Shown here piece by piece: positions 1 to 9,555 of a stretch of 64,000 nt of DNA. A model generated the notes under the pieces. That model was not told where the DNA came from. It was given only the letters and a program-made list of their open reading frames with translations, and made no database searches. The stretch comes from Tribonema minus (Eukaryota > Sar > Xanthophyceae > Tribonematales > Tribonemataceae). The stretch lies in NCBI GenBank assembly GCA_017506865.1, contig JAFCMP010000536.1, positions 1,116,001 to 1,180,000 of the forward strand, given 5' to 3'. The position numbers and the translations under genes are program-made. Every line of letters starts with the position of its first letter. Positions within the stretch are counted from its first letter, which is position 1.

Positions 1-977
1 GTTTCTTGTCTTGCATGATACCTGGCACTCCGCAGCAAAGATGTGTGCAAGCGGCAATGGAGTCCAGCCGCTTGATGAGAGCACTGATAAGCATCACCGC
101 CGCGACTGGTTCAAGCAGCACATGATTCTAGCCATCTCACCAGCAGCTGCCAGACAGTGATCACGACGACGGTACGAGTTCTGAAACTGCGGTAACTCAA
201 TAAAAGCAAAGCGTGCACTGCAAGTACGCCTGCTTGCCGGCAGCAAGCAGCAGCGCCAGTAAACGACGAGCGCACTGAATCCCCCTGCACAACCTCCACT
301 TCACATGCAATGGTGGTCCATTTACTGGCCACGGCGCGGAACGAAACGGTCTGATCTGCGCAGCGCGTGGTTCCCTCCGTTCCTCCACGCCCGCTCTGCA
401 AACACCGTCTCATACCGCGCCGCGCCGGCGAGGCAGGGCTGGCAGCACTCCGTTATACTTTCCCCGTTCTGTACAAAATATCCCCCCCCCCTCCCCCCCC
501 CCCCCCCATCCCCCCCATGCCCCCCGTAGGGGCCACGCGCGAGCGCGGGGACGCAGATACGCGCGTCTGCACGCAGCGGTGTTACTCCTTTGTTGAAGTA
601 CCGTTCCATGCGCAGACGCAGCGCCGCCGCACACCAACACACACTTCACAATCACACACGGATGTACTGCCGCCCTCTCTGGTGGACGCTTCGGACCCCC
701 CCCCCCCCCCTTTCGCCTCAGGGGGCGCGCACTCTCCATCGCCCCCCCCCCCTTCCTTGAGGGGGCGACCCGAAACCGCCGCACAGTTTTCTGGGGGCGC
801 TCGAGCCCCGCCGGTCCACCACGATTTTTACCCCGCCCCCCTCCCCCCGCCTTTCCCCCTTCCAGACACGCCCCGACCCTTCTGGTGCCCATTACTCTTT
901 TGACAACTCCTCAGACCCCCACTTCACACGTGAGGGGGAAAGGAGGAAGGGGGTAGGGTAGGTAGGTAGTCACAGGT
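1..977. other. gene-free flank with C-rich tracts
   Basis: No convincing coding exon is visible. Bases 480-530, 695-712 and 741-755 are long C homopolymers separated by short C/T-rich stretches. Long open frames here are low-complexity Pro/Gly translations of these tracts. The segment lies downstream of the CFAP20 stop codon, so it should hold the 3' UTR and terminator of that gene; I could not place a poly(A) signal. Confidence 0.5.
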
Positions 978-3900
978 TTAAGCGGTGGCACCCGCCATGG
1001 GCGCCCCCGCGCCCTCCTGCTTGGTGATGGGCAGGAAGAGCTTGAACTCAGGGGGGAGCTCCTCCTCCGAGTACAGCCTGAAGGGGGGTTACGGGGGGGG
1101 GGGGGGGTAAGGGGGGGCATGACTGTTAGCATGTACATGTCAACACAGTGCTGAAAGACGAAGCCGTGGCTCATTGAGAGGCAGCTTTGCGGTGCAGAAA
1201 TGCGCAGGCGACGCGAGTGGCGTAGTACTGGCGAGTATCCAGGTCTTGCAGTGTCAGGGTCACGAGATAATAGAATCATGACGGTGCTCGACGATGCGGC
1301 ATTTGGCGGCGACATGCGCATAGTTGGTTGGCTGCTTCAGAAGATGCAGTTCCAGCTCTCATCTGTCACAATGCAGGCAGCGGCAGCAACGCTTACGGCT
1401 CCATGTGCCAAACTCTAGCCCTAGATGCGTACGGCACGGCGACTTGCGCCCGTCTGAGAGTAGTTGCGGCGGATGCAACAATCAGGCCTGGATCTCGACA
1501 AGCAACTACTCAGTGCACTTGATCCCCTGCGTATGTAGCAACCGGGTACGGCGACCCTGACCCTAGCCCTAGGTCTGCACGGCACAGCAGCGCTCACCTG
1601 TCGGAGAAGTAGATGCGGCGGATGCGGCAGTTGGCGTGGATTTGAACGCGCAGCGTCTCAATGTAGTTGGTCCCGTACGCGCGCCGCGTGAAGTCGCTGA
1701 GGTTAAACTGTATCTGGTTCCAGCCCTCGTCGAGGCGCATGGGCATGGTGCAGATGAACGGCTTCACGCGCGTTGTGCTCTGCAGCGGCGGCGGCGGCGG
1801 CAGCGGCAGCGTAGCGGCGGGCGACATCAGTAAACGGATGTTGTGCACGGTGTCATATTTGGAAATGGTACCGTCACTGATGAATATGCGTTCCTGCGTT
1901 TGATTTTAACTTCAAGTGTGGTTCCAGCCCTCGTCCAGGCGAATGGGCATGGTGCAGATGAGCGGCTTGACACGCGTCGTGCTCTGCGGCGGCGGCGGCG
2001 GCAGCGGCAGTGTAATAGCGGTGGACGGCATCAGTAAACAAATGTTGTGCACAGTGTCGTATTTGGAAATGGTACCGTCACTGATGAATATGCGTTCCTG
2101 CGTTTGATTTTAACATCGAGTGTGGTTCCAGCCCTCGTCGAGGCGCATGGGCATGGTGCAGATGAAGGGCTTGACGCGCGTTGTGCTCTGCGGCGGCGGC
2201 GGCGGCGGCAGCGTAGTGGTGAGCGACATCGGTAAACAAATGTTGAGCACGGTGTTATATTTGGAAATGGCAACGTCACTGATGAATATGCGTCCTTGTG
2301 TCTGATTTCAACTTCAAGTTGGTTCCAGCCCTCGTCGAGGCGCATGGGCATGGTGCAGATGAACGGCTTCACACGCGTCGTGCTCTGCGTCGTGCTCTGC
2401 GATAAATATACGGCCTTGTGATTAATTTCAACTTCAAGTCTTGTACCAGCCCTCGTCGAGGCGCACGTGCATGGTGCAGCCGACGATGTTCAGGCGTGTG
2501 GTGTTCTGCTGCGTCAGCGGAGGTGAAGACCCAGTCAGCAACACGCACGAGGCGTCACCGGTGCGCTCGTTAGGCAGCACTGCGCGCGATATCGCGTCCA
2601 AAAGCAAGTTGCTGCAAACCGCAGTGTGCCGCTATAACATCGATCCCGACAGCGCAACCTTCAAACGGACGCGGTTGCAGCGACCGCCTCCCCGACAGCA
2701 TCAAAGGCAATGTCTGCATATGCACAGAAAGGCGGAACAAGGCGTGGGCACGCGCACTTCGCTCACACCTGGTAGTTGGACGCGCGGAACCGGCGCCGCA
2801 CGTTCTTGTCGTCGAGCACCTGCACCTCGAACGTGAAGTACTTCTTGAGGTTCTTGAGGATCATGACGAGGAACGGCAGCTTGATGCCGAGCGTCTTGGA
2901 TGCCTCCGCGGGGCACGAGATGTACGTCGTGGACACGTTCGTGCCGACGATCTCCAGCACGGAGGACTGTATGTCCTGGTCCGTGATGCGCTTGATGTGG
3001 CCGTTGCGCACCTTCTTGTCCCAGATCTGCAGCGGCTTCGAGCTAGGGGGGGGGGCACGAGGAGGAAGGGGGGGGGGGGGGTTACGTGGGCATCCAAGCA
3101 GGGGGGGGGGGGGGGGGGGGGGGCGTGGGCATCTAAGTAGGCGGGGCGGAAAGGGGGTTATGTAGGCATCTGAGTAGTAGTAAGAGGGTACGTGTTGGCA
3201 TCTTCCTGACCCTGACACCAGCCCTCCTGAGTCTATCCAACATGCGGGCAGCCAGGGGCAGGCTGCTCCACAGGTGAGCAGTTACCATCCGGCTTTGTGG
3301 TATCTGCAGTGAGTGTGTTGATGAATTGCTGTTGCGGATTTGTGGCAACCGCATGCTCAAAGATGAGTGTGCAGTTGAAGTGCTGTTACAGCACACTGCA
3401 CATCGCAACAGCAGCTCGCGGCGCCAGCAGCATTGATGCGCAGATACGACAAGGAATGAGTAGAAGATCACCGCAGTACACGCTAGGTTGAGCTCAAAGT
3501 GAGTTGTGATCGGCAATGTTGCCGTCGTTCTTTGCAGGAGGATCGCCTGATTGGTAGACCATCAGAGCCTCGGCTCATGTTGTGCAGCACACGGCAAGTC
3601 ACATCAGGTACAACGCCTGTTGCGCCCTGAACCTCTGAACTTGCGCTCGTGTTCGAAGGTGACAAGCAGGAGCCACTGCACTCTTGCTGACAACATCACC
3701 ACATCAACAGCGATGGCGTTGCTTGCTCGACCAGTGCACCGTTGGCCGTTTTATCATGACGTGAGCGCTGCAGGCAGGTGGCCAGCAACGCTCAACACCA
3801 GGATGCTGCCTGTATAATATGAGTGTAAAATTCGTACGCACTATTTTCATGTATGTCAACATCAGGGTGCTAGGTATACTATAGTGGGCCTAATACACCA

Positions 3901-4387
3901 CTCCGGGGCGGGGGGGGGGGGGGCAGCAGCAGTGTGTTGACCGCGATGGCAACTTTGGAAGAGGGAAGCGTTACGTGTCAGCAGCAATCACTGCAGTGCG
4001 GTCCGCGCACACACACAGGCACAATTTCTGCAACTTTGCCCAGCGTGCTCCGGACCTTGCAGCGAAACTGCTTCATCACTCGCACAGGGTCCGTTGCACA
4101 CATCAAGCGGAGAACGCTGTTGACGTGGCAGCAGGCCACTGCTCAGGTCTGAATTTCACAAGCTTCTGTTTGCAATCTGCTGTTGCAGCCGAGCGTACGT
4201 TTCCTAAGTTTCACACACTTGTTGCGACATTGGGTGGTTTCAGATCTCTCATAGTTTTGGAGGAGAAGGCTTGCTGATAAGTGCTTGAAACAGCATATGC
4301 CGGTTCAAACATTTCACCTGCTCACCCTACTCACCCTATGCTGTAGAGGATGGACAGGAAGCCCGACTGGAACGTCGTCCGAAACAT
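978..4387 (-). CDS. CFAP20: CFAP20 (cilia- and flagella-associated protein 20, BUG22/GTL3 family), four exons
   Basis: CFAP20 is a small, extremely conserved protein of axonemal inner junctions and basal bodies, needed for ciliary motility. Four minus-strand exons are read: 4387-4335, 3042-2769, 1779-1598 and 1077-978. They total 609 nt (202 residues plus stop TAA at 980-978) and join in phase with GT-AG borders. Exon 1 encodes [18 protein letters not shown], the family N-terminus. Exon 2 has [20 protein letters not shown] and ends [10 protein letters not shown]. Exon 3 has [20 protein letters not shown] and [19 protein letters not shown]. Exon 4 has [16 protein letters not shown] and an Ala/Gly-rich tail. 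Human CFAP20 is 193 residues, so this copy is full length with a slightly longer tail. The acceptor of exon 2 is preceded by a pure C tract. Intron 2 carries repeated copies of the exon 3 start (separate entry). The gene is divergent from the RING gene. Confidence 0.96.
1915..2525 (-). repeat. four decayed copies of the CFAP20 exon 3 start inside intron 2
   Basis: Segments near 1921-1995, 2124-2200, 2322-2395 and 2442-2520 repeat the first ~65 nt of exon 3 (real copy 1779 down to about 1713) with its AG acceptor. They are spaced about 202, 203, 198 and 120 bp. Each reads much like [20 protein letters not shown] on the minus strand, then diverges into intron sequence where the real exon continues. 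The spacer between copies, with the motif tttggaaatgg, is also repeated. None has the second half of the exon or its donor. Confidence 0.93.
3043..4334 (-). other. CFAP20 intron 1
   Basis: This 1.3-kb segment lies between exon 1 (donor GTGAGT next to 4335) and exon 2 (acceptor CCCTAG before 3042). It contains G-runs at 3047-3122 and about 3909-3922, which are C-runs on the transcript strand. No other gene is evident; the open frames are short and unrecognised. Confidence 0.8.
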
Positions 4388-5712
4388 GCTGTCGAAACGA
4401 GAGATGATGCCTCTTGCGCTTCCAGTGCTCCCGCTGGACACGCAGGGCTAGATAACCCAGGGGAGAAAAAGCTGCTGTTTCAGGTCGCAGTGGCTCCTGT
4501 TCCAGCTCGCTGCTCACACACGCTCCGTGTTGTCTTGCTGTGCAGATAAAGTTTTTGGGCAGATGAAACCGTCGCCAGGGCTTACTACTGGTCTGTCAGC
4601 AACCAGGGTTGAATTAAGCGGGTTTCGAGGAAGTAGAACTTTGCATTGAGAGAACATACGCACACTGTCGGCGATACTACACAGCTGTGAATGCTGGCCC
4701 TGCCTTAGCAAGCTCCAAGCTGCGCGAAAGAACTTGCAGCTACGTTGCCGAGCCCCTGGCGTTCTCTGATTCCTTACGGGTGAACTCTACTGGCGATCGC
4801 AACCTTGAGCAGGCACTCTCATCGCGAGAACCGGTGGCTCCGACGCGACGCTAGCAGCATCTTGAGTCAGGGAGGGGAGAAGCAGCAGCAGCGCAGGATT
4901 TTGGTGCACGGAGCGCTCTGCATTCAGGTGTGCGCGGAGTTCGTGGTGATTGTCTGCGGGTTCAAGATCGCAGATGGTGCGGTCTCTGGAGCAGCAGGCA
5001 TGCCATAGACCGCTCAAACCAAGCTCTAAGAACATCACATGCTACCATCATGCCATATGTCCATAGCTTGAGGTATGGCTAACTGGCTCAGAGTCAGCTC
5101 TTGCAAATATAGCGGTGACACAGATTAGCCGGAGTTCCCTGAGCTGCGTCGCATGCACAGCACGCTGCCTACTTCATGGTCATCACAGCTAATTTGATGG
5201 CATAATTCAGAAGCACAGAAGAAGTCTGCAACAGTGTGATCTGCTCAGCCCGCAATGATCGTCGACGGCAAAAACAGGAAAGTCGAGAGTCCAACCACTG
5301 TAGACCATTTTCTGCACTTATTGAACATGGTTCAACACTGTGTGCTGGCATTGCCTAGGCGAGTGTCAGTCTTATGAAAGGCAGCAATCCCCCCTGCCGC
5401 AGTCGGCGGCGTTAACCTGTCATGCAGTCTCACCACTCCAACAAGCGTCCTGTGACCTGTTGAAGCCGAAAGTTGAACTTTCTGACAGGTGCTGACGGCG
5501 TTGCATGTGACACTCCCCAGTGATCCCATTCGTTGTTCTGACTTTGCCATGTTTCATGGCCACGTACGCAGGCCGCAGCAAGAACCGTGAGTCAGCGTCA
5601 GCAACTGGCACCAGTCGCAAGCACAGCCAGCAGCACCAGCACCTCCTTTGCCGGCTTCCGGTGAAACCCACAGCGATCAATACCGCAGTCACTGGCGCCG
5701 ACGCCGCAAGCC
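4388..5712. other. divergent intergenic region between CFAP20 and the RING gene
   Basis: The two start codons (4387 minus, 5713 plus) face away from each other across 1.3 kb, so promoters of both genes should lie here. I see no TATA box or recognisable element and no coding exon. Confidence 0.5.
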
Positions 5713-8700
5713 ATGGCGGAAATTGTGGTGATGGCGGTTGTGCTCATGGCGGGCGTGGGAATGGCGAGCGGCGGCCTGTACAGCGTGGTGCACGCAACAC
5801 GCGCGCGGCGCGTGCGGCGGCGCGATAAGAAGATCGCCAAGGCGCAGTGCACAGGTGAGATGGGCGATGTACATATCAAGGTACCTTGAGGTGTATGATA
5901 TACATGTTAACGTTGAAGTTTGCTCGTTGATGTGCGGCGTATATGTACATGTGTGTGCCTTGGATGTAGTGAATGTGTGTGTGCGCGCGCGGCGCGTGCG
6001 GCGGCGCGATAAGAAGATCAAGGCGCAGTGCACAGATGAGGCGCGATGAATAGGTGCAGCAATCTGAAGTAGATGCCTCTCAATGTACAGTGTATGTGTG
6101 TATTTTGACGTGTGCATTTATGCGCAAGGGCGAGGTGCGCGTGCAGCGGCGCGACAAGAAGGTCGCCAAGGCGTAGTGCACAGGTGAGGCAGCGGTGAAT
6201 GGGCAACGTACATGACAAACGAATCAAAAGATCGTAGAGCTCTAGGTGACAAGGGATGGTTAGCGGCAAGTGCCTTCCACCAATACGTACACATTATGGT
6301 ACCTGTAGATGTACGGCATATACGTCTGTCTTGAAGTGAGCACGTGTAGTGCGGCAGCGCGACAAGAAGATCGCCGAGGCGCAGTGCACAGGTGAGGCGC
6401 GGTAGTCACTATGTGACCCTGATGCTTGCTGTTTATGTGTATACATGTACCCTGAAAGTAGTGCATGCACAGGTGAGGCGCAGCGAATGGGCAATATACA
6501 TACTTCTCCGAAGTACGTACCTGCAAACGTACAATATATTTCTGCACCTTGAAGATTGCATGTACATGTACGCAAGGGCGGCGTGTGCTGCGTACGGCGG
6601 CGCGACACGAAGATCTCCTCATCTCAGTGCGCAGGTGCACGTGGGCGTGTACGAAGGAATGGCTGGGCCCTGTGTATACCTTGGACTACTACGTCTGCAG
6701 TGTGTCTATGAGCCTTGAGTTCAGCGCGAGAATAGGATGGCGAGTCGCACTGCACAGGCGCGGCACGGCAAAGCGGCACCGTGTGACCTCGATGTGCGCA
6801 GCTCACGCATGTACCTTGTAACTGCAGCTGGGGTATATATGTGTGGCAGCGTGGGGAACCACGCTTGTTGAGCCGCATCAACTTCAACACCCCATTTCTC
6901 AACCGTCGCGACCTCATGAAGCGTGCGTCGCTAGCTTCAACACTCGCTAACTTCAAGGCTCGCTTACTTCAGTGCTTGGCTCTTCTCCCATTTGCTAACT
7001 TCAACATTTGCTAACTTCAATGCTTGCCGCCCCCCCTGCGACGTTCCCCCGTGACCGCCCCCCCCCCCCAGTGTACCTCGTCCCGAAGCAGTGCTCCACC
7101 GATGCCAGCAGCGCGTACGAGACGGAGGCGTCGCTGCCCAGCATACCTACCCCCCTGTCGCGCTCCGGCCGGCTGCGGCGCAAGCTGTCGCTGCGGCGGC
7201 GCTTCAAGCGGACGAGCAGCGCCGCGGCGGTGCCCGCGCGCGTGCTCGATGACGGAAGACACGAAGTTGACGGCTGCGTGCTGTTCGAGGCGGATACGTG
7301 CCCCATCTGCCTGGAAGTGGTGAAGGTGGGTTCATATGGTATAGGTTAGGGTTACACTATGTAGGGCTAGGGTGCCCGCGCGAAACTTGGATGATGGGAG
7401 GCACGAAGTAGATGGCTGCGTGCTGTTGGAGGCGGATACGTGCCCTATCTGCCTGGACGTGGTGAAGGTACGTCAGTCGCTGAGATCTGGTGGGGGGTTA
7501 GGCGTGGGGGTGTTGGGGCCAGGGCCAGGGTTAGGGGTGGTGCTACACTGGTCGCATCTGCCTGGACATTGTAAAGGTATGACGTAGATGTGAGGGTCAG
7601 GATGAGGATTTGGGGGGTGCTGCGGCGGGATGTTAGGGTCGTACTTAGGTTTGGGGCTGTTTGAGGTGGACACGTGCCCCATCTGCCTGGATGTAGTGAA
7701 GGTAGGTTGCTGTGGTACGGGGGGCGTTGCGGCAGACTTAGGTGAGGGTTACGGCAGGGTTAGGAAAGGCGGCGGTGCCCGCAGGTACGTAGGCTGCCGA
7801 GATTAGGGTTGGGGCAAGGCGCAAGGGCAAGCGTTGTCCATCATGTAATGTGAGTGTCAATCGCGACTGTGGGGGTTGCTGAGGCAGGACTAGGGTTTGT
7901 TGTAGGGTTAGGGATAGCGTTGGGCGCACCCGCTGGATGATGGACGGGGTGAAGTCAACGCCTGCGTGCGGCTTTGAGGCAGATACGGGCCCCATTTGCC
8001 CGGACCTCAAACAGTGCATTCATGGTGAGGGACAGAAGGTCCTGTGGGGGGGCGGGGCGGGGAGGGGGGGAGGAGAGGGGGGAGGGGCTGTCTAAGCCTC
8101 TCTAGGCACATGCCTCGTCTGTTTTGACAAGGTGATGATTGGGGTTCTGTGGGGGATGTCAAGCATCACTGGGGGCTAGCGGTACTTGTGGACGTGCTGA
8201 GACGGCACCTGAACCGATGTCGCCGTGTAGCGGGGGTGTTGAAGTTGAGGTTGAGGTTGGGTTCGACCCTTGTGGAGGTGGGCAGTTGGGCCGTGGCGGA
8301 CTTTGAGGTGAGGGTCAGAGGGTAAGACCAGGTCTAGGGACTGCATGGACTTCGCAGCGGACACGTGTACCCGCATGTGCGCAAACAGCAACATCCTGCT
8401 TGCACCTGCGCAGGCACGCAGGGCCATGCACGGCACACGTCGCCGTTGCGTCCGCGCGATGCGCGCGCGCGCACCGCCCTGGCCTGCTGCATGCAAGCTC
8501 TGCTAAGAGACCAACGGTGGTCTTGTTTGCATCTGATGAGGGTCAGCGCTAGGGTCAGGCAGCAGCGGGCAGGCAGGAGCATGCACGGCACACGCCGCCG
8601 CTGCCTCGCGCGATGCACGCGCACCTTCGCGTGGGGCGGGAGTGCTGGAGTTGACTATGGGGGCATTCAAGGTTAGGGTTGGAGGGCTGGATCAGGGGTG

Positions 8701-9555
8701 GCATGGATTTCTCAGCGGATGCGTGCTTGCGTCCGCGCGGGCCGGCAGGAGCGCGCGCGACACACGTCGCCTCTGCCTCTGTGCGATGCAGGCACACTTG
8801 CGCATCGATCCGACACAAGCTCTGCCAAGAGACCACCGGTGGTCTTGTTTGCATCTGATGAGGGTCAGCGCTAGGGTTAGGCAGGAGCAGGCAGGCAGGA
8901 GCCGCTGCCTTCCACAATGCACGCGCGCTCCCCCACACGCGCGCCGATCCGGCCTGCTGCACGCGACGTTCCCTCATATGCCTGACCCCCTCCGCCCCTC
9001 CTCCCCCGCCTCCAACCCACCCGCGCTCAGGCGGGTGAGAAGATGGCCATGCTGCCGTGCCTGCACGCGATGCACATGGCGTGCGCGCAGCCGTGGCTCG
9101 TGGCGCACGCGACGTGCCCGCTCTGCAAGGCGCACCTCGACCCGCAGCGCGCCGCCGCCGCCGACGCCGCTGCCGCCACCGCCGCTGCCGCCGCCGCTGC
9201 TGCTGCCGATGGTACCTTCTCATCTGACGATGACGGCGGCGGCGGCACGTCCGATGACTCGGACTCGGACTGCGACTCGGTGATCGAGGTTGACCGCGAG
9301 GACGGCGAGGCGGCGGCGGCGGTGGCGGCGCTCATGGCGGCGTTCGAGCTCGCGGACGCCGTGCAGGGCCCCCGCTCTTCCTTCGGCGGCAGCAGCGGCG
9401 GCGGCGGCGGCGGCGGCGGCGTGCGGCGCTCGTTCGTCGCGGCGGTCGCGCGGCGCGGGCCGCTGACCACGCGCGACGACGACTGCGATGACGGCGATGG
9501 CTGTGACAACAGCAGCGATGCTTTTGGTGCCGAGGCGTGCGCGCCGCGCTTCTGA
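5713..9555 (+). CDS. membrane-anchored RING-H2 finger protein (probable E3 ubiquitin ligase), three exons
   Basis: Exons 5713-5854, 7072-7325 and 9031-9555 join in phase (921 nt, 306 residues). Exon 1 begins MAEIVVMAVVLMAGVGMASG, a hydrophobic N-terminal segment (signal anchor), followed by an Arg/Lys-rich patch, so the rest is probably cytosolic. Exon 2 ends with ADTCPICLEVVK and exon 3 opens with AGEKMAMLPCLHAMHMACA then TCPLCK. Together they make CX2C, C-x-H-x2-H-x2-C, CX2C, a C3H2C3 RING-H2 domain (about residues 123-165) split by intron 2. RING-H2 proteins of this layout recruit E2 enzymes and ubiquitinate membrane-associated targets; this role is inferred. The tail is low-complexity: Ala runs, an acidic Asp/Ser stretch and a poly-Gly run. 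The exon 2 acceptor follows a C10 tract. Both introns are packed with copies of neighbouring exon edges. Confidence 0.87.
5960..6645 (+). repeat. donor-side copies of RING-gene exon 1 in intron 1
   Basis: The exon 1 end (gcggcgcgataagaagatcg, then gcgcagtgcacag and donor gtgag at 5855) recurs in decayed form around 5985-6040, 6128-6190, 6348-6400 and 6590-6635, with a partial remnant near 6465. Several copies keep the gtgag donor. Others carry substitutions in it (for example atgag at 6035) or an in-frame TAG. Spacing is irregular, about 140-240 bp. Confidence 0.88.
7366..8130 (+). repeat. donor-side copies of RING-gene exon 2 in intron 2
   Basis: The exon 2 end, encoding the first RING cysteine pair, recurs at 7370-7470 (reads TCPICLDVVK, donor gtacgt), about 7545-7580, 7655-7705 (TCPICLDVVK, donor gtaggt), 7930-8020 (CPICP-like, decayed) and faintly near 8105-8130. 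Between copies the DNA is rich in TTAGGG-like motifs. The intact exon end at 7325 is the 5'-most copy. Confidence 0.9.
8340..8960 (+). repeat. ~320-bp tandem repeats before RING-gene exon 3
   Basis: Two long copies (about 8340-8660 and 8680-8960) share ctggatttctcagcgga-like and gcatctgatgagggtcagcg stretches. Each holds segments resembling the exon 3 start (cctgcacgcgatgcacatgg), so they look like acceptor-side echoes. A perfect 16-bp palindrome, AGACCACCGGTGGTCT, lies at 8830-8845; its counterpart near 8510 has one mismatch. Confidence 0.7.

Noticed and set aside
1915..2525. Extra CFAP20 gene copies or alternative exons
   Set aside because: Each copy holds only the first third of exon 3 and lacks its donor, so they are echoes rather than exons.
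4950..4985. tRNA-like T-arm (ctgcgggttcaagatcgcag)
   Set aside because: Stem and loop lengths do not fit a T-arm and no acceptor, D or anticodon arms flank it.
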